Source of the DNA: a virus
Reading direction: 5' to 3' (one strand)
Virus record (IMG/VR): IMGVR_UViG_3300025132_000077
Span: 1 to 45,086 of that record
Length of the DNA: 45,086 nt
Shown: positions 34,607 through 43,182 of the stretch, one piece after another
How positions within the stretch are numbered: position 1 is the first letter of the stretch
Layout of the letters: each line of letters starts with the position of its first letter
Notes under the pieces: generated by a model
The model's input: only the letters and a program-made list of their open reading frames with translations
What the model was told of the DNA's origin: nothing
Databases searched by the model: none
Program-made: the position numbers and the translations under genes

Positions 34607-35566
34607 TTATACGTTGTAGAACGCACCAACCAGTGCTTCGTCACGGAGGACTTTAACACCGAATACGTGCAGACCACGACAGATGTCACCAAAGCTATCT
34701 GGGTCACGGATGACCTCAGTGCTAGTGATAGTCTGTGCAGTACAAATAGCAGACATGTGACCTGCAAGTAGTTTGCCATCAGCGTTGCTTGGAGTAGCTA
34801 CGTTGTTAGACTTGTACATGCTGAAGCCACGTAGTTTGCCTGAAGTTACAAGGCCGTTGCGGATTGAACCTTGACCGGCATTGAAGTCAACAGACAATAG
34901 TTTAGAACCAGACTGAGAGAGCTGCTCATAGAAGCTAGGAGGAGCTACAATCCATCGGCCTTCTTCGGGTACATTCTGCTCATCGAGAAGCTTAGCCATA
35001 CGAGCAAGCAAGTCGAGAGGGTCAGTAACGTCAAGGCCAACAGCGCCAGAACCATCATATACGCCTGCACCGAGGTGAGTCGCAGAGTCAGTTCCGAGAG
35101 TGTGGTCTGGAGATGAAGCAGATAGACCGCTAAATCCTGCTGCAATTACAGCAGTATCGAAAGCATCACGCAAAGCGTAAGCAGCAGAAGAAGCTGCAAC
35201 TTCTTTGAAGTTTACGTGAGACATAGAAGTTTCGATGTCGTCTACGATGAACTTAAAGGCGTTAGCAGTATCAACTACTAGGTTTACTTCTTGGTCAGTC
35301 AGCTTAGTAGCAGTAGTGTCGCTGCCACGAGTGTAAGAGCTAACGCTAATTACTGGCTCTTTAATGATTCGTACAGAATCACCGAAAGCAGAGATTTCAC
35401 CTTCGTAGTCAGTGTTAGTGATAGCTTCTGCAACTGATGCTTTACGGAAAAAGTTAAGAACCTTTTTGCTGTAAATAGCAGGCAAGAAGTAAGAGTTTGC
35501 TTGACCCGATACCGAGTTTGCAAAGTTAGCGTTAGTATCTGTGGAGGGTTCAAAATATTGAGCCAT
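34607..35566 (-). CDS. Major capsid (coat) protein
   Basis: 319-residue coat protein with an HK97-type fold expected. Features are an N-terminal helical arm (ANFANSVSGQANSYFLPAIYSKKVLNFFRK), the segment GDSVRIIKEPVI...DQEVNLVVDTANAFKFIVDDIE, and AAYALRDAFDTAVIAAGF, common to podovirus coats. GAGGA precedes the ATG. The gene lies between scaffold and adaptor, followed by a hairpin. Codons look more G/C-rich than in the neighbouring genes, consistent with high expression. Confidence 0.85.
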   Translation of the reverse strand: MAQYFEPSTDTNANFANSVSGQANSYFLPAIYSKKVLNFFRKASVAEAITNTDYEGEISAFGDSVRIIKEPVISVSSYTRGSDTTATKLTDQEVNLVVDTANAFKFIVDDIETSMSHVNFKEVAASSAAYALRDAFDTAVIAAGFSGLSASSPDHTLGTDSATHLGAGVYDGSGAVGLDVTDPLDLLARMAKLLDEQNVPEEGRWIVAPPSFYEQLSQSGSKLLSVDFNAGQGSIRNGLVTSGKLRGFSMYKSNNVATPSNADGKLLAGHMSAICTAQTITSTEVIRDPDSFGDICRGLHVFGVKVLRDEALVGAFYNV

Positions 35567-35599
35567 GATTATTTCCTCATTAAAAAAAGACTTAGTTTA

Positions 35600-36394
35600 T
35601 TAATTGACTACTCTGCCTTCCATAATGGCTTTGTCGATTTCTTTTTCATATTTATCATACTCAGCCATAGACAGGGCAGCAATTTCCCTTTGTGTCCAAA
35701 CCTTCGGTTGCTTGGCATCTACGCTTGTGGTTTTGGTAGAAACCATATCAGCAGCAGAAGCTTTGGCTGAAGTTTGTGATGTTTGCTTAGCACTTGGTTG
35801 AACTGTTTGAATACTGTTTTCTAACTTGTACAAGTCTATAGCTTTGACTGCTAAATCTACATCATTAGGATTATTGTATATCCAGTCTTGGATTGACTCA
35901 GGTTGAGACTTTGCCCAAGCATGGAACTCATCGCTCTTTCTAATATCGCCAAAGTCAGGATGCTTTTCAGAAAGCGTTAGTTCTGCTTCCTTACGTGCAA
36001 TCCTAGCTTCACGCTCTTCAAGAGCTGTAAGTCTACCATCCTCAATAACATCAGGTCGTTCTGCTTCAAGAGCTTGAGCTTCTTGTTCAGCTTCTATTGC
36101 TTCCTCGTGACGTACAGACTGTTCAACTTTCTGTGTCATTCGAGCTTCGGCTTCAAGTTCCTGCTCTCGTTGTTTGAACTCACTAATTTTAGTGTCATAA
36201 TGTTTCTTTAAATCGTCATAGCGTTTCTTGTAATCTACACTATCCTTTTCGGCAGGGGCTTCTTTAGAGGTGGCCTGCTTCTTTTCGTAGAAAATTCCTT
36301 CTGCACTTTCAAAGGGTTTATCATCTTGGACATACTCTTTGTTCATGTTGTAAGGGTTTGCTACTGGTTCTTGTACTTCTTGTGCTTCACTCAT
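35600..36394 (-). CDS. Capsid scaffolding protein
   Basis: 264-residue, highly charged, coiled-coil protein. Segments include YKKRYDDLKKHYDTKISEFK and ERE/EAE-rich heptads (residues about 55-145), then KHPDFGDIRKSDEFHAWAKSQ and a basic C-terminus (WTQREIAALSMAEYDKYEKE). This composition and the place directly before the coat gene fit a scaffold, which templates procapsid assembly and then exits. GGAG precedes the ATG. Confidence 0.8.
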   Translation of the reverse strand: MSEAQEVQEPVANPYNMNKEYVQDDKPFESAEGIFYEKKQATSKEAPAEKDSVDYKKRYDDLKKHYDTKISEFKQREQELEAEARMTQKVEQSVRHEEAIEAEQEAQALEAERPDVIEDGRLTALEEREARIARKEAELTLSEKHPDFGDIRKSDEFHAWAKSQPESIQDWIYNNPNDVDLAVKAIDLYKLENSIQTVQPSAKQTSQTSAKASAADMVSTKTTSVDAKQPKVWTQREIAALSMAEYDKYEKEIDKAIMEGRVVN

Positions 36395-36489
36395 ATCACT
36401 GCTCCTTTTGGGGCTTGTCGTCTTTTCTAGGTAGCCTAAATGTTAGCTAGACATTCGGGGGCTAGATACTACAAGGTGGCCTCTAGGTT

Positions 36490-36529
36490 AAAATAAAATG
36501 ATAAGGGGCTGTAAACAGGTAGCCTTATC
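36490..36529 (-). terminator. Weak hairpin after the 438-aa gene
   Basis: On the minus strand GATAAGG (containing the TAA stop of the 438-aa gene) pairs with CCTTATC, with ATTTTATTTT following. The seven-bp stem and 16-nt loop make it a weak or partial terminator, 130 bp before the scaffold gene. Confidence 0.4.
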
Positions 36530-37841
36530 GCTTGCGTACACTGGGCATTGGATTTGATAACAACATTTGATTGTGGACATCTTTATTCATGTCCTTCATT
36601 TCATCTGGAGTTAAAATACCACCCATGTACTTTTTCATCATTCCACCATCATAAGCACGTTCAGCATCATCCATCATTTTTTGGAGATTGTCTACGCCTA
36701 TTTGGTCAACTGATTTTTTGGTGAAAACAAATTCACCATCCGATAGCCTTGCGGGTATCGAATCTGATGTGCCAGTTCCGGGGCCTTCAACAGCTCCGTC
36801 ACCTGCAAATTCTCCGGCAACATCCATAATCTTGTCAAAGATACTGCCTAACTGTTTATCACCCTCTAAGGCCGATAACAAATAATCTTGTTCTTTTTCA
36901 TTTAGAGATTCTGTTAGTACAAACTCTGCATAATCTTTTTCCATTTCAGCATCAGATTTTTGTGAAGCTTTTACGGCTGCTTTTTCTTCAGATGGAATAT
37001 TGTCGTATGTATCGACAGGCATACCGCCCTCTGCATACTTCATTGCAGGTTTTTCAGTTTTACTGCGCTCTAAATCTTTTTCATCTTCTAAGCTAAGGAT
37101 TCCACCCATGTCATATCCAAAGCGTTCTTTTTCTTCAGCTAGTCGAAACTTTCTATCTTCAGGAGTTTCTTTACTTTTCATTGCATTGACAATTACGTTT
37201 GGTTCAAAACTATTTTTAATCTGGTCGAATCGTTTCTGGATAATTTCTTTAGACTTTTCAGACTTAGCTTTTGCCATAGCTTCTTCATAGCTTTTTTCAA
37301 AACGTAAATACTTAGCTTCGTCACTATCTTCAGGATATTTTTCTATAACTATTTCACCGCCTTCATCTTTCTTTTCTCTAGGCTCAGGAGAGGCAAAGGC
37401 TGTAAGCTTGTCAAAATCTTTTGGTGCTAGTAGTGGTCGAGATTCTTCATCCACTTGAGTTCTGTGTAGGTCAGCAATAAATTCTGCTATAGTTTCTTTT
37501 GATTCTACAATAGGAGTATCAGCTACTTCCTGTAAAGATTCCATTACAAACTGTTTGTCCATTTTTTTGTTACCGCCCTGTGCAAACGACAAAGAGTTTA
37601 CTAGCTTGGTGGTATCCTTCATTACTGTTTTCTTTTCTTCTTTTGCAGGTTCTTTTACATCTGTAAGGGCTTCTGCCATTTCTTCAAACTCTACTGGCGT
37701 TACACGTTCAGGGCCACGAGCAGCCACTACATCTTTACGTGCTTCAGACAGTAATGAGTCAGCTCCTTCCATAGCTTTCTGGGCTACTGAGCCTACTGCC
37801 TTTTTCATTCTTTTTTTCTTACCTTCGCCATTACAGTGCAT
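36525..37841 (-). CDS. Virion-block protein with GPGTGTSDSIPARLSDGEF motif
   Basis: 438-residue, very charged, mostly helical protein. Near residues 350-372 it has GPGTGTSDSIPARLSDGEF, a motif widespread in phage structural or tail proteins (usually SDSIPAMLSDGEFV), followed by a helical tail. GAGG precedes the ATG, 2 bp after the preceding small gene. It lies between portal and scaffold. A minor virion or assembly function is likely but not identified. Confidence 0.6.
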   Translation of the reverse strand: MHCNGEGKKKRMKKAVGSVAQKAMEGADSLLSEARKDVVAARGPERVTPVEFEEMAEALTDVKEPAKEEKKTVMKDTTKLVNSLSFAQGGNKKMDKQFVMESLQEVADTPIVESKETIAEFIADLHRTQVDEESRPLLAPKDFDKLTAFASPEPREKKDEGGEIVIEKYPEDSDEAKYLRFEKSYEEAMAKAKSEKSKEIIQKRFDQIKNSFEPNVIVNAMKSKETPEDRKFRLAEEKERFGYDMGGILSLEDEKDLERSKTEKPAMKYAEGGMPVDTYDNIPSEEKAAVKASQKSDAEMEKDYAEFVLTESLNEKEQDYLLSALEGDKQLGSIFDKIMDVAGEFAGDGAVEGPGTGTSDSIPARLSDGEFVFTKKSVDQIGVDNLQKMMDDAERAYDGGMMKKYMGGILTPDEMKDMNKDVHNQMLLSNPMPSVRKR

Positions 37842-37843
37842 GA

Positions 37844-38074
37844 TTAATCCTCTTTTCTTGTTTTAGCCTCTGTCGCCTGTTCTTTTAGTTTAAGCAACTG
37901 TGCCAGTAAATTCGCTTTCCCCTGCCTGCGGTACAGAGCCTGTTCCGATGTTTCCACCGCCAGTCCCTGTAGCTCCAACATCCGTAGGTTGTTGAGGTGC
38001 TCCTTCAGCGCCTCCCATAGCTCCGGGTTGTTGACCAGTGGCCCCAAGCGCCTCGCCATCTCCTTGTCCAACAT
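37844..38074 (-). CDS. Small helical protein overlapping the portal 3' end
   Basis: 76-residue helical protein (MLDKEMARRLGPLVNNPELWEALKEHL, then a middle GLAVETSEQALYRRQGKANLLAQLLKLKE). The motif order NNPELW...L-x-x-L...RQGK-x-x-LL-x-x-LL-x-LKE is one I recall from small proteins next to portals in other podoviruses. AGGAG lies 6 nt before the ATG. About 185 bp of it overlap the portal gene out of frame, at the point where the portal C-terminus is a low-complexity Gly/Pro/Gln tail. Function unknown. Confidence 0.65.
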   Translation of the reverse strand: MLDKEMARRLGPLVNNPELWEALKEHLNNLRMLELQGLAVETSEQALYRRQGKANLLAQLLKLKEQATEAKTRKED

Positions 38075-40082
38075 TTTGTGCTCCTATAATTTGTGCCATG
38101 ATTGCAGCTTCTTCAGGGTCATTAAGAATCTCATCGGGGTCAAGGTCAAGGCTATAAGCCAGTTCGCTGACAATCTTAGAGATTTTAACAAATGGTGCAA
38201 TAGCAGGATTCTGTGCTGTTTGCAAGAACATTGTTAGACGTTGGCTGCGTACTTCTTTTTGCATTAAGCTATTTGTGCCCATTGCATGTACTTCTAGGTC
38301 GCCTTGTATGTCTAACTCGCCTTCAAAGAACTGCATGTTCCATTGGTAGTATGCTTCGCCCAAAGGCTTTAGCAAGAAGTCATCAATGTTTTTAATGACT
38401 GTTTTAATGTTAAGTGATGCTGCACCTAACAGCATGGACATACCAGAAGCGGTACGTGTCATGCTTTGTACACCTGTTTGTCCGTGTGAGTAGCTTGGTA
38501 TGCCTGTTTGTTCATCTGCAAGCTGTCGGAACTTATCAAACATCATCATATTCTCTTGAGATGTGTTTGGAAACTTAACTCCGTAAATAGCCTGTCCCGG
38601 CATTCCTGCTTGTCTGCGGAATACTTTTCCGGGGAAAATGTCCATACTCTGTCCACCAACAAGGGCTGATTCATCTACATCAAATACTAAACTTCCTGCA
38701 AGTGCTAAGTTATCAATAGCCATACGTGCATGACCATTCATTATTTGCTGAGAGTCATCCATATTTTCAGCAACACCAATACCAAAGAAAGAATAAGGGT
38801 TACGCTCGTAAGGAAAGGCATTGTACGGAAGCCTGTAAGGAGTGAATGGATTAACCACACCCCGCAAGAGCTTCCCATTGCTAATCCAAGCATTGACTTG
38901 TACTTCATCTAAATCGTCTACCTCATCTGGAATTTCCATTCCCACTTCTCTGGCATACTCTGCATCCATTATGCCCCAATATTCTAAAACCTCGTATTGA
39001 GCTGAACCATAGTCTTCTGTGCGTTGGTCATCTTTTAGTTCATGCTCGTAATCTTTTTCAGTGTAGTTTGGCCCCATCTGTAAACATTCACGTATTGCAT
39101 CTTTCTTGAAGAATGGCATACGTGATAGTGCTCTAAGTTGAGACTTGTTCATTTTGTGGCGGTGAACAACATATTCACAATCGTCAATGCTTGTTGCTGC
39201 GGGGTCAGGGAAGAAATCCCAGATACTTACAAACTCAATGCGAGGAACACGTACTTCAAGTGGAGTATATGTACGCTCACCATTTTCATCAGTAACCCAA
39301 CGGCTAATAGTTTTGTTGTAGTTAAATGGGCCTTTTACAATGCCTGTACCAAACAACGCAGATTCAAGTAAAGCATTACGCAATTCGCTTGTGCCGTTTG
39401 ATTCTTCGATTTGGTCGTGAATTAGTACCTGCATATTTCGAGCCGCTTCCTTAGCAGGAGAACGCTCTGGTATTTCTGGAATCGGTGAAGCACCTTCTAC
39501 AAAATTTAAGTTAGATTCTTTAATAGCTTCAGACAGTGTATCCTTTACAGCAGTAAGAGTAGCTCCTGCGCCTAATACTCGCCCATCACCTTCATAACCT
39601 ACATCGTATGGGTTTTCAACTTCAAGCTCAGGAGCTGCTTCAGGCTCTTCGTATGCGGGAGGCGCACTGCTTTCTATTCCTGTTTGACCTGCTTCAAGGT
39701 GTGTATACTTTGCTATACCTTCTGGAAGCTTGGTTTCACGTACACCAATCGGGAACTGACCAGTACCAAACACAACATCTACTAGCTGACCAAATGCTGC
39801 TAGGACTTTAGTCTTAGTTACTTTAACAAATACTTTAGATTTTTCTGACTCTCGGAATCGTACATTCTTGTTGTAGATTCCTCGGAAGTTGTGATAGGCT
39901 GTTAGCCATCGCTTTTCGTCAAAGTCTCGTGCCTGTTCTGCAGCAGCATATCTGTCCTCTACGAGACCTACAAAGCGATTACGCACATCTTCTTCTAGTT
40001 CTAGTTCAAGACCGCCTGCAGTTTCCATTTCATCGAAATAGATTTCATCGGCTGTATCGAACATTTCTTTATCTTCTGACAT
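37890..40082 (-). CDS. Portal protein
   Basis: 730-residue portal of the P22-like / podovirus type, forming the DNA entry ring at one capsid vertex. Typical segments are RWLTAYHNFRGIYN near the N-terminus, VFVKVTKTKVLAAFGQLVDVVFG, EFVSIWDFFPDPAATSIDDCEYVVHRHKM near residues 280-310, and the C-terminal helical barrel part (SQRLTMFLQTAQNPAIAPFVKI). The last ~60 residues are Gly/Gln/Pro-rich, encoded where another gene overlaps. AAAGGA precedes the ATG. It lies after the terminase genes, as expected. Confidence 0.85.
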   Translation of the reverse strand: MSEDKEMFDTADEIYFDEMETAGGLELELEEDVRNRFVGLVEDRYAAAEQARDFDEKRWLTAYHNFRGIYNKNVRFRESEKSKVFVKVTKTKVLAAFGQLVDVVFGTGQFPIGVRETKLPEGIAKYTHLEAGQTGIESSAPPAYEEPEAAPELEVENPYDVGYEGDGRVLGAGATLTAVKDTLSEAIKESNLNFVEGASPIPEIPERSPAKEAARNMQVLIHDQIEESNGTSELRNALLESALFGTGIVKGPFNYNKTISRWVTDENGERTYTPLEVRVPRIEFVSIWDFFPDPAATSIDDCEYVVHRHKMNKSQLRALSRMPFFKKDAIRECLQMGPNYTEKDYEHELKDDQRTEDYGSAQYEVLEYWGIMDAEYAREVGMEIPDEVDDLDEVQVNAWISNGKLLRGVVNPFTPYRLPYNAFPYERNPYSFFGIGVAENMDDSQQIMNGHARMAIDNLALAGSLVFDVDESALVGGQSMDIFPGKVFRRQAGMPGQAIYGVKFPNTSQENMMMFDKFRQLADEQTGIPSYSHGQTGVQSMTRTASGMSMLLGAASLNIKTVIKNIDDFLLKPLGEAYYQWNMQFFEGELDIQGDLEVHAMGTNSLMQKEVRSQRLTMFLQTAQNPAIAPFVKISKIVSELAYSLDLDPDEILNDPEEAAIMAQIIGAQNVGQGDGEALGATGQQPGAMGGAEGAPQQPTDVGATGTGGGNIGTGSVPQAGESEFTGTVA

Positions 40083-40093
40083 AAATTATTCCT

Positions 40094-40456
40094 TTACAGG
40101 GGCTTGGAGATACGCATTTCTCCACCTTTAGGATTAGCCTTTACATTTAAGTTGAATCCACCACCTAGCTTTTTGTGATAGGTTAGTTCTGGACTCTTTT
40201 TAATTTTAAGTCCTACTGAAGAATTATTCGGCAGTTGCTTCTCAAAACTAAAGATATTTCTTTTATTTCCTTTATTATCTTTAAATAAGCTTGCGGTTGC
40301 GGATGTATCGCCTTTTCGTACAGTAGCAGCTACCGAGCTTCGCATATAATTTTGGTTTCCACTAACATTGCCTTCGATAGAGCCGATACCTTTGAACTCT
40401 TTACGTGCGACTAAACCACCATTGTTATATTTTATTTTCTTCTTTCCGTATTTCAT
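40094..40456 (-). CDS. Hypothetical protein between terminase and portal
   Basis: 120-residue basic protein with many Gly/Asn/Lys-rich, beta-like segments (VARKEFKGIGSIEGNVSG, SFEKQLPNNSSVGLKIKKSP, GGGFNLNVKANPKGG). A longer frame from 40468 would overlap the terminase. The ATG at 40456 follows the terminase stop by one base. No clear ribosome-binding site is present, so re-initiation after the terminase stop is likely. No family recognised. Confidence 0.55.
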   Translation of the reverse strand: MKYGKKKIKYNNGGLVARKEFKGIGSIEGNVSGNQNYMRSSVAATVRKGDTSATASLFKDNKGNKRNIFSFEKQLPNNSSVGLKIKKSPELTYHKKLGGGFNLNVKANPKGGEMRISKPL

Positions 40457-40457
40457 A

Positions 40458-42134
40458 TCAGTACCCAAAGGTTGAGTCAGACGGAGTAAATGCTGCTTCC
40501 CTTCTAAACTGTCTGAGTTGACTTATAGTGTCGTTAATACGTGGTCTAGCCATGATGAGGTAACGCAATGCATCGTATGCGTGGTCTGATGCGTTTGTAT
40601 CTACATCTTCCGGCTTAGACCTATCTAAGGGAATACTTTGAAGCTCACGTATCAGGTTGGGGCATGTATTAAATATCTGCAATCGTGGCCTACCGCTTTG
40701 TTGAAGCTTCAAGTATTCGTGAATCTGTATCTTTCCTTGTATCCTGTTTTTATCGGCTCTTCTGAGCTTGTGTCCGGCTCTCTGAAGCGTTTCTCCGACT
40801 GTTGGGCCTGTAGTACCAGTCTTGCTCCAACACGCTGTATCGAGCACTCCTTGCACAGAAAAGGGGTCTTCGTATTCCATTTCTGTAATCATGTTTGCAA
40901 GGTCAGAGCCTAGTAAGCCTTTGCGGTATAGTTCACGATATATAATCAGTGTACCATCGCTAGGGTCAACAGCTCCCCATACACAACAACTCTCCGATGC
41001 GTAACCATAGTCAATGCCTTTGCTACGCTCCCAGTGAACAGGTATCTCGAATGGAGTAATCACATGTTCAATTGGGTTAAACTCTGTGAATGCTGCACCT
41101 TCTGCAACATCCCAGTTTCCTTCTAGCAGTTGCTTCCGTTGCGTAGGTGGCAACGCATTAAGCATCTGCTCGTATCTTCCGTCTTTGGCTAAGTAAGGGT
41201 TGTCTTGCAATCTAGCCGGTATAAACTTTCTTGTTAGGCCGTCTTCGCCTCGAAAGCTTTGATTAGGCGGTGCGGGGTCTATGTAACGCTTTTTAACCCA
41301 TCCTGCACCTGCACCACCGGGGTTTGCTGTACAACGCATGTACGTTTCAATCTCAGGGTCTGTGGTACGTAGCCGTGAAGCTAGGTAGTTCCAAGCAAAC
41401 TCTGTGGGTAGATGTGTAATCTCGTCAAACCCTATAAAGCTGTATGCTTGACCTTGATAGCGATATACATCTGCATCACGCTCCAAGAATCCAAATTCCA
41501 TTTTAGCACCACTAGGGAATATCCAAAGCTTTTCGACTTCTTTGTATTTAGCTCCCGGAAATGCTTTGGGGTATAGCTCTCTACTTTTGTCGATAAGTTC
41601 TCGCAGCTCTGGCATAGACCTTCGTATGATAAGTGCTCTGTGTGATGGTCTGTGTGCAAAGCGTAAAGGGTCAATGAGCATTGCGTATGATTTACCACCA
41701 CCTGCTGCACCACCATACAGTACATCAGTCTCTCCGGCTGCGAGGAAGTCTTCCTGTGGGCCTTCGTTAGCCTTAAAGATGACATCCTCTTGTGCTTCAG
41801 CTTGTAGTGCTGTCGGGATGTCATCCAACTCTGAGGCGCTTACGAGTTTTGTTTCGTTCTCGTTTTCGAGTTTGCTGAGAGTCTTTTTGGTGTTATCTAT
41901 AGACTTCTTATAATTATCTACTTTTTGTTGGGCTGCTTTCAGTTTCTTTTGTTTTTCTCTTACCGACTTCTTGGCAGCTTTTTTAGCTTTTGTTTCTGAG
42001 TGGTAGGTATATCCTCTGCCCTTTGAGCCTTTTGGTCTACCACCCTTTCTGCGAGGTGTACCATCAGCTTTGAGTTTGAAGTTACCTTCCTCATCAGTTA
42101 GATAGTGTTCTGGATTCACCTCCCAGTCTTTCAT
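40458..42134 (-). CDS. terL: Terminase large subunit
   Basis: 558-residue packaging motor. The ATPase has Walker A GGAAGGGKS (141-149), Walker B FIGFDE (D237, E238) and the RCTANPGGAG coupling segment near 267-276. The nuclease domain has GIDYGYAS (D375) and a C-terminal NASDHAYDALRY segment. An unusual 100-residue N-terminal extension is basic (RRKGGRPKGSKGRG) and then coiled-coil. It overlaps the upstream small gene by one or two bases (TGATG) and has AAGGA upstream. It cuts concatemers and drives DNA into the procapsid through the portal. Confidence 0.93.
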   Translation of the reverse strand: MKDWEVNPEHYLTDEEGNFKLKADGTPRRKGGRPKGSKGRGYTYHSETKAKKAAKKSVREKQKKLKAAQQKVDNYKKSIDNTKKTLSKLENENETKLVSASELDDIPTALQAEAQEDVIFKANEGPQEDFLAAGETDVLYGGAAGGGKSYAMLIDPLRFAHRPSHRALIIRRSMPELRELIDKSRELYPKAFPGAKYKEVEKLWIFPSGAKMEFGFLERDADVYRYQGQAYSFIGFDEITHLPTEFAWNYLASRLRTTDPEIETYMRCTANPGGAGAGWVKKRYIDPAPPNQSFRGEDGLTRKFIPARLQDNPYLAKDGRYEQMLNALPPTQRKQLLEGNWDVAEGAAFTEFNPIEHVITPFEIPVHWERSKGIDYGYASESCCVWGAVDPSDGTLIIYRELYRKGLLGSDLANMITEMEYEDPFSVQGVLDTACWSKTGTTGPTVGETLQRAGHKLRRADKNRIQGKIQIHEYLKLQQSGRPRLQIFNTCPNLIRELQSIPLDRSKPEDVDTNASDHAYDALRYLIMARPRINDTISQLRQFRREAAFTPSDSTFGY

Positions 42135-42373
42135 CAGATTAGTTTCCTTTTATCGGCTATTTTCTTTAGACCCATGTGCGAAATAAAACGACCTGTTTTA
42201 TGTTCTAGGAATAAAGATGCTTCACGTAGACTTAGGGTTCTGTCGTTAATCATTGTTATCATCTTATCCAGTTGTTCTAGCTGTTCTGGAATCGGATTCA
42301 ACATTTCCGCATTGTCTTCGTCAAGCTCGTAGCCAAAGGGTATGGTACTACTCGTTCTCCGTATACTCTCCAT
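42134..42373 (-). CDS. Small protein between terminase subunits
   Basis: 79-residue protein. The C-terminal part (TLSLREASLFLEHKTGRFISHMGLKKIADK) looks like a small helix-turn-helix, and the N-terminus is acidic (YELDEDNAEMLNPIPEQLEQL). Such a gene between small and large terminase subunits is a pattern I recall from other aquatic podoviruses. AAGGAAG precedes the ATG, and it overlaps the small subunit gene by 26 bp. A role in packaging is inferred from position. Confidence 0.6.
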   Translation of the reverse strand: MESIRRTSSTIPFGYELDEDNAEMLNPIPEQLEQLDKMITMINDRTLSLREASLFLEHKTGRFISHMGLKKIADKRKLI

Positions 42374-42746
42374 CTATTATTACTTCCTTTTTGGCGGGGA
42401 TAACAAACAAACCTCCACCTGAGTTTACGTTCACATCTAGCCTTTCGGTTTTACCTAGTCCTACTCTATCTAATATTTGTTGTGCTGCCTGTATACGCAT
42501 ATTAGCTTGTGGGACAGGTTCGGGGCTATCCATAATCTGAATTAGTTTAGAAGCTGCTTTAGGCGCATTGAGAGCCATTATGTTTGTAGCTATATCAAGT
42601 ATCTCAGTCTTGAGAGCTTTGACTACAGCATAATGTGTGCCTTCAGCATAGCCTGCTAACTCCGCTGCAGCTTTTGTATCTCCACCGCAAGCAGGAAGAT
42701 TATCAAGAAAAGCTTGTTGTCTTGTAGTTAGTTGTTTATCAGGCAT
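42348..42746 (-). CDS. terS: Terminase small subunit
   Basis: 132-residue DNA-recognition subunit of the packaging terminase. The N-terminal helix-turn-helix (LTTRQQAFLDNLPACGGDTK, then AAAELAGYAEGTHYAVVKALK) is the usual TerS form. A helical oligomerisation part with MDSPEPVPQANMRIQAAQQILDR and a beta-like C-terminal tail follow. It is the first gene of the minus-strand late operon, about 40 bp from a consensus promoter (42783-42811), with GAGAAAG upstream of the ATG. Confidence 0.8.
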   Translation of the reverse strand: MPDKQLTTRQQAFLDNLPACGGDTKAAAELAGYAEGTHYAVVKALKTEILDIATNIMALNAPKAASKLIQIMDSPEPVPQANMRIQAAQQILDRVGLGKTERLDVNVNSGGGLFVIPAKKEVIIDGEYTENE

Positions 42747-42782
42747 TATAGTCTTTCTCGTTTTTTTGTCTATATATACTAT

Positions 42783-42811
42783 ATTATACAGGTAATATTG
42801 AGTTTTGTCAA
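42783..42811 (-). promoter_or_regulatory. Consensus sigma70 promoter for the late operon
   Basis: Reading the minus strand: TTGACA (42811-42806), 17-bp spacer, TATAAT (42788-42783), both hexamers perfect, with AAAAC upstream as in the other promoters. It fires toward terS and is the only strong promoter I find for the 30-kb late operon. A CTATATATACTATAT stretch (42770-42784) overlaps the -10 and start region and recurs at 42841. Confidence 0.85.
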
Positions 42812-42900
42812 GTTTTTTTTACAATAAACAGTAAATAATCCTATATATATACTATATAGTAGTAAAAAACACTTATTAAGGCAAGACCTGCAAATAAAAC

Positions 42901-42929
42901 TTGACAAAAGGCGAAATCCAGTGTATAAT
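42901..42929 (+). promoter_or_regulatory. Consensus sigma70 promoter, divergent
   Basis: TTGACA (42901-42906), 17-bp spacer, TATAAT (42924-42929), both perfect, pointing away from terS, with 89 bp between the two -35 elements. It would transcribe the non-coding hairpin region and the small plus-strand genes from 43731. Confidence 0.85.
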
Positions 42930-42961
42930 ATATATTAAGCCCACCGGGGTTTATAGCATAT

Positions 42962-43021
42962 ACATGTGTACACTTATATGTACATAAATCTGTACTTAGT
43001 ATACACTTAACTGCAGATTTA
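42962..43021 (+). repeat. TGTAC repeats with 12-bp period
   Basis: TGTACA at 42967, TGTACA at 42979 and TGTACT at 42991 begin exactly 12 bp apart, followed by ATACAC at 43001. A further inverted repeat, TAAATCTG (42985-42992) with CAGATTTA (43014-43021), overlaps them. They start about 30 bp downstream of the plus-strand -10. They could be operator, iteron or leader-RNA elements; nothing shows which. Confidence 0.55.
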
Positions 43022-43182
43022 TCCTTTCCTCTTCCCTTTAAAGCCCTTGGAAGCCGCCCGACTTCCCAGAACTTGCCCCTCCCTTCAAAGACTTTTAAGC
43101 TGCGGCACAATCTGGTTTACATGGCAAATCTCCGTAAAATGTGTAAGATTGTGTATATATCCCAGTACCCCCCCATGGCAGC

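Noticed and set aside
34543-34779. 78-residue minus-strand frame at the coat gene 3' end
   Set aside because: Overlaps the coat gene in another frame, with no ribosome-binding site and composition typical of a shadow frame.
36395-36524. Possible tRNA in the gap before the scaffold gene
   Set aside because: Several short stems are present, but no cloverleaf with an acceptor stem and TTC loop could be drawn.
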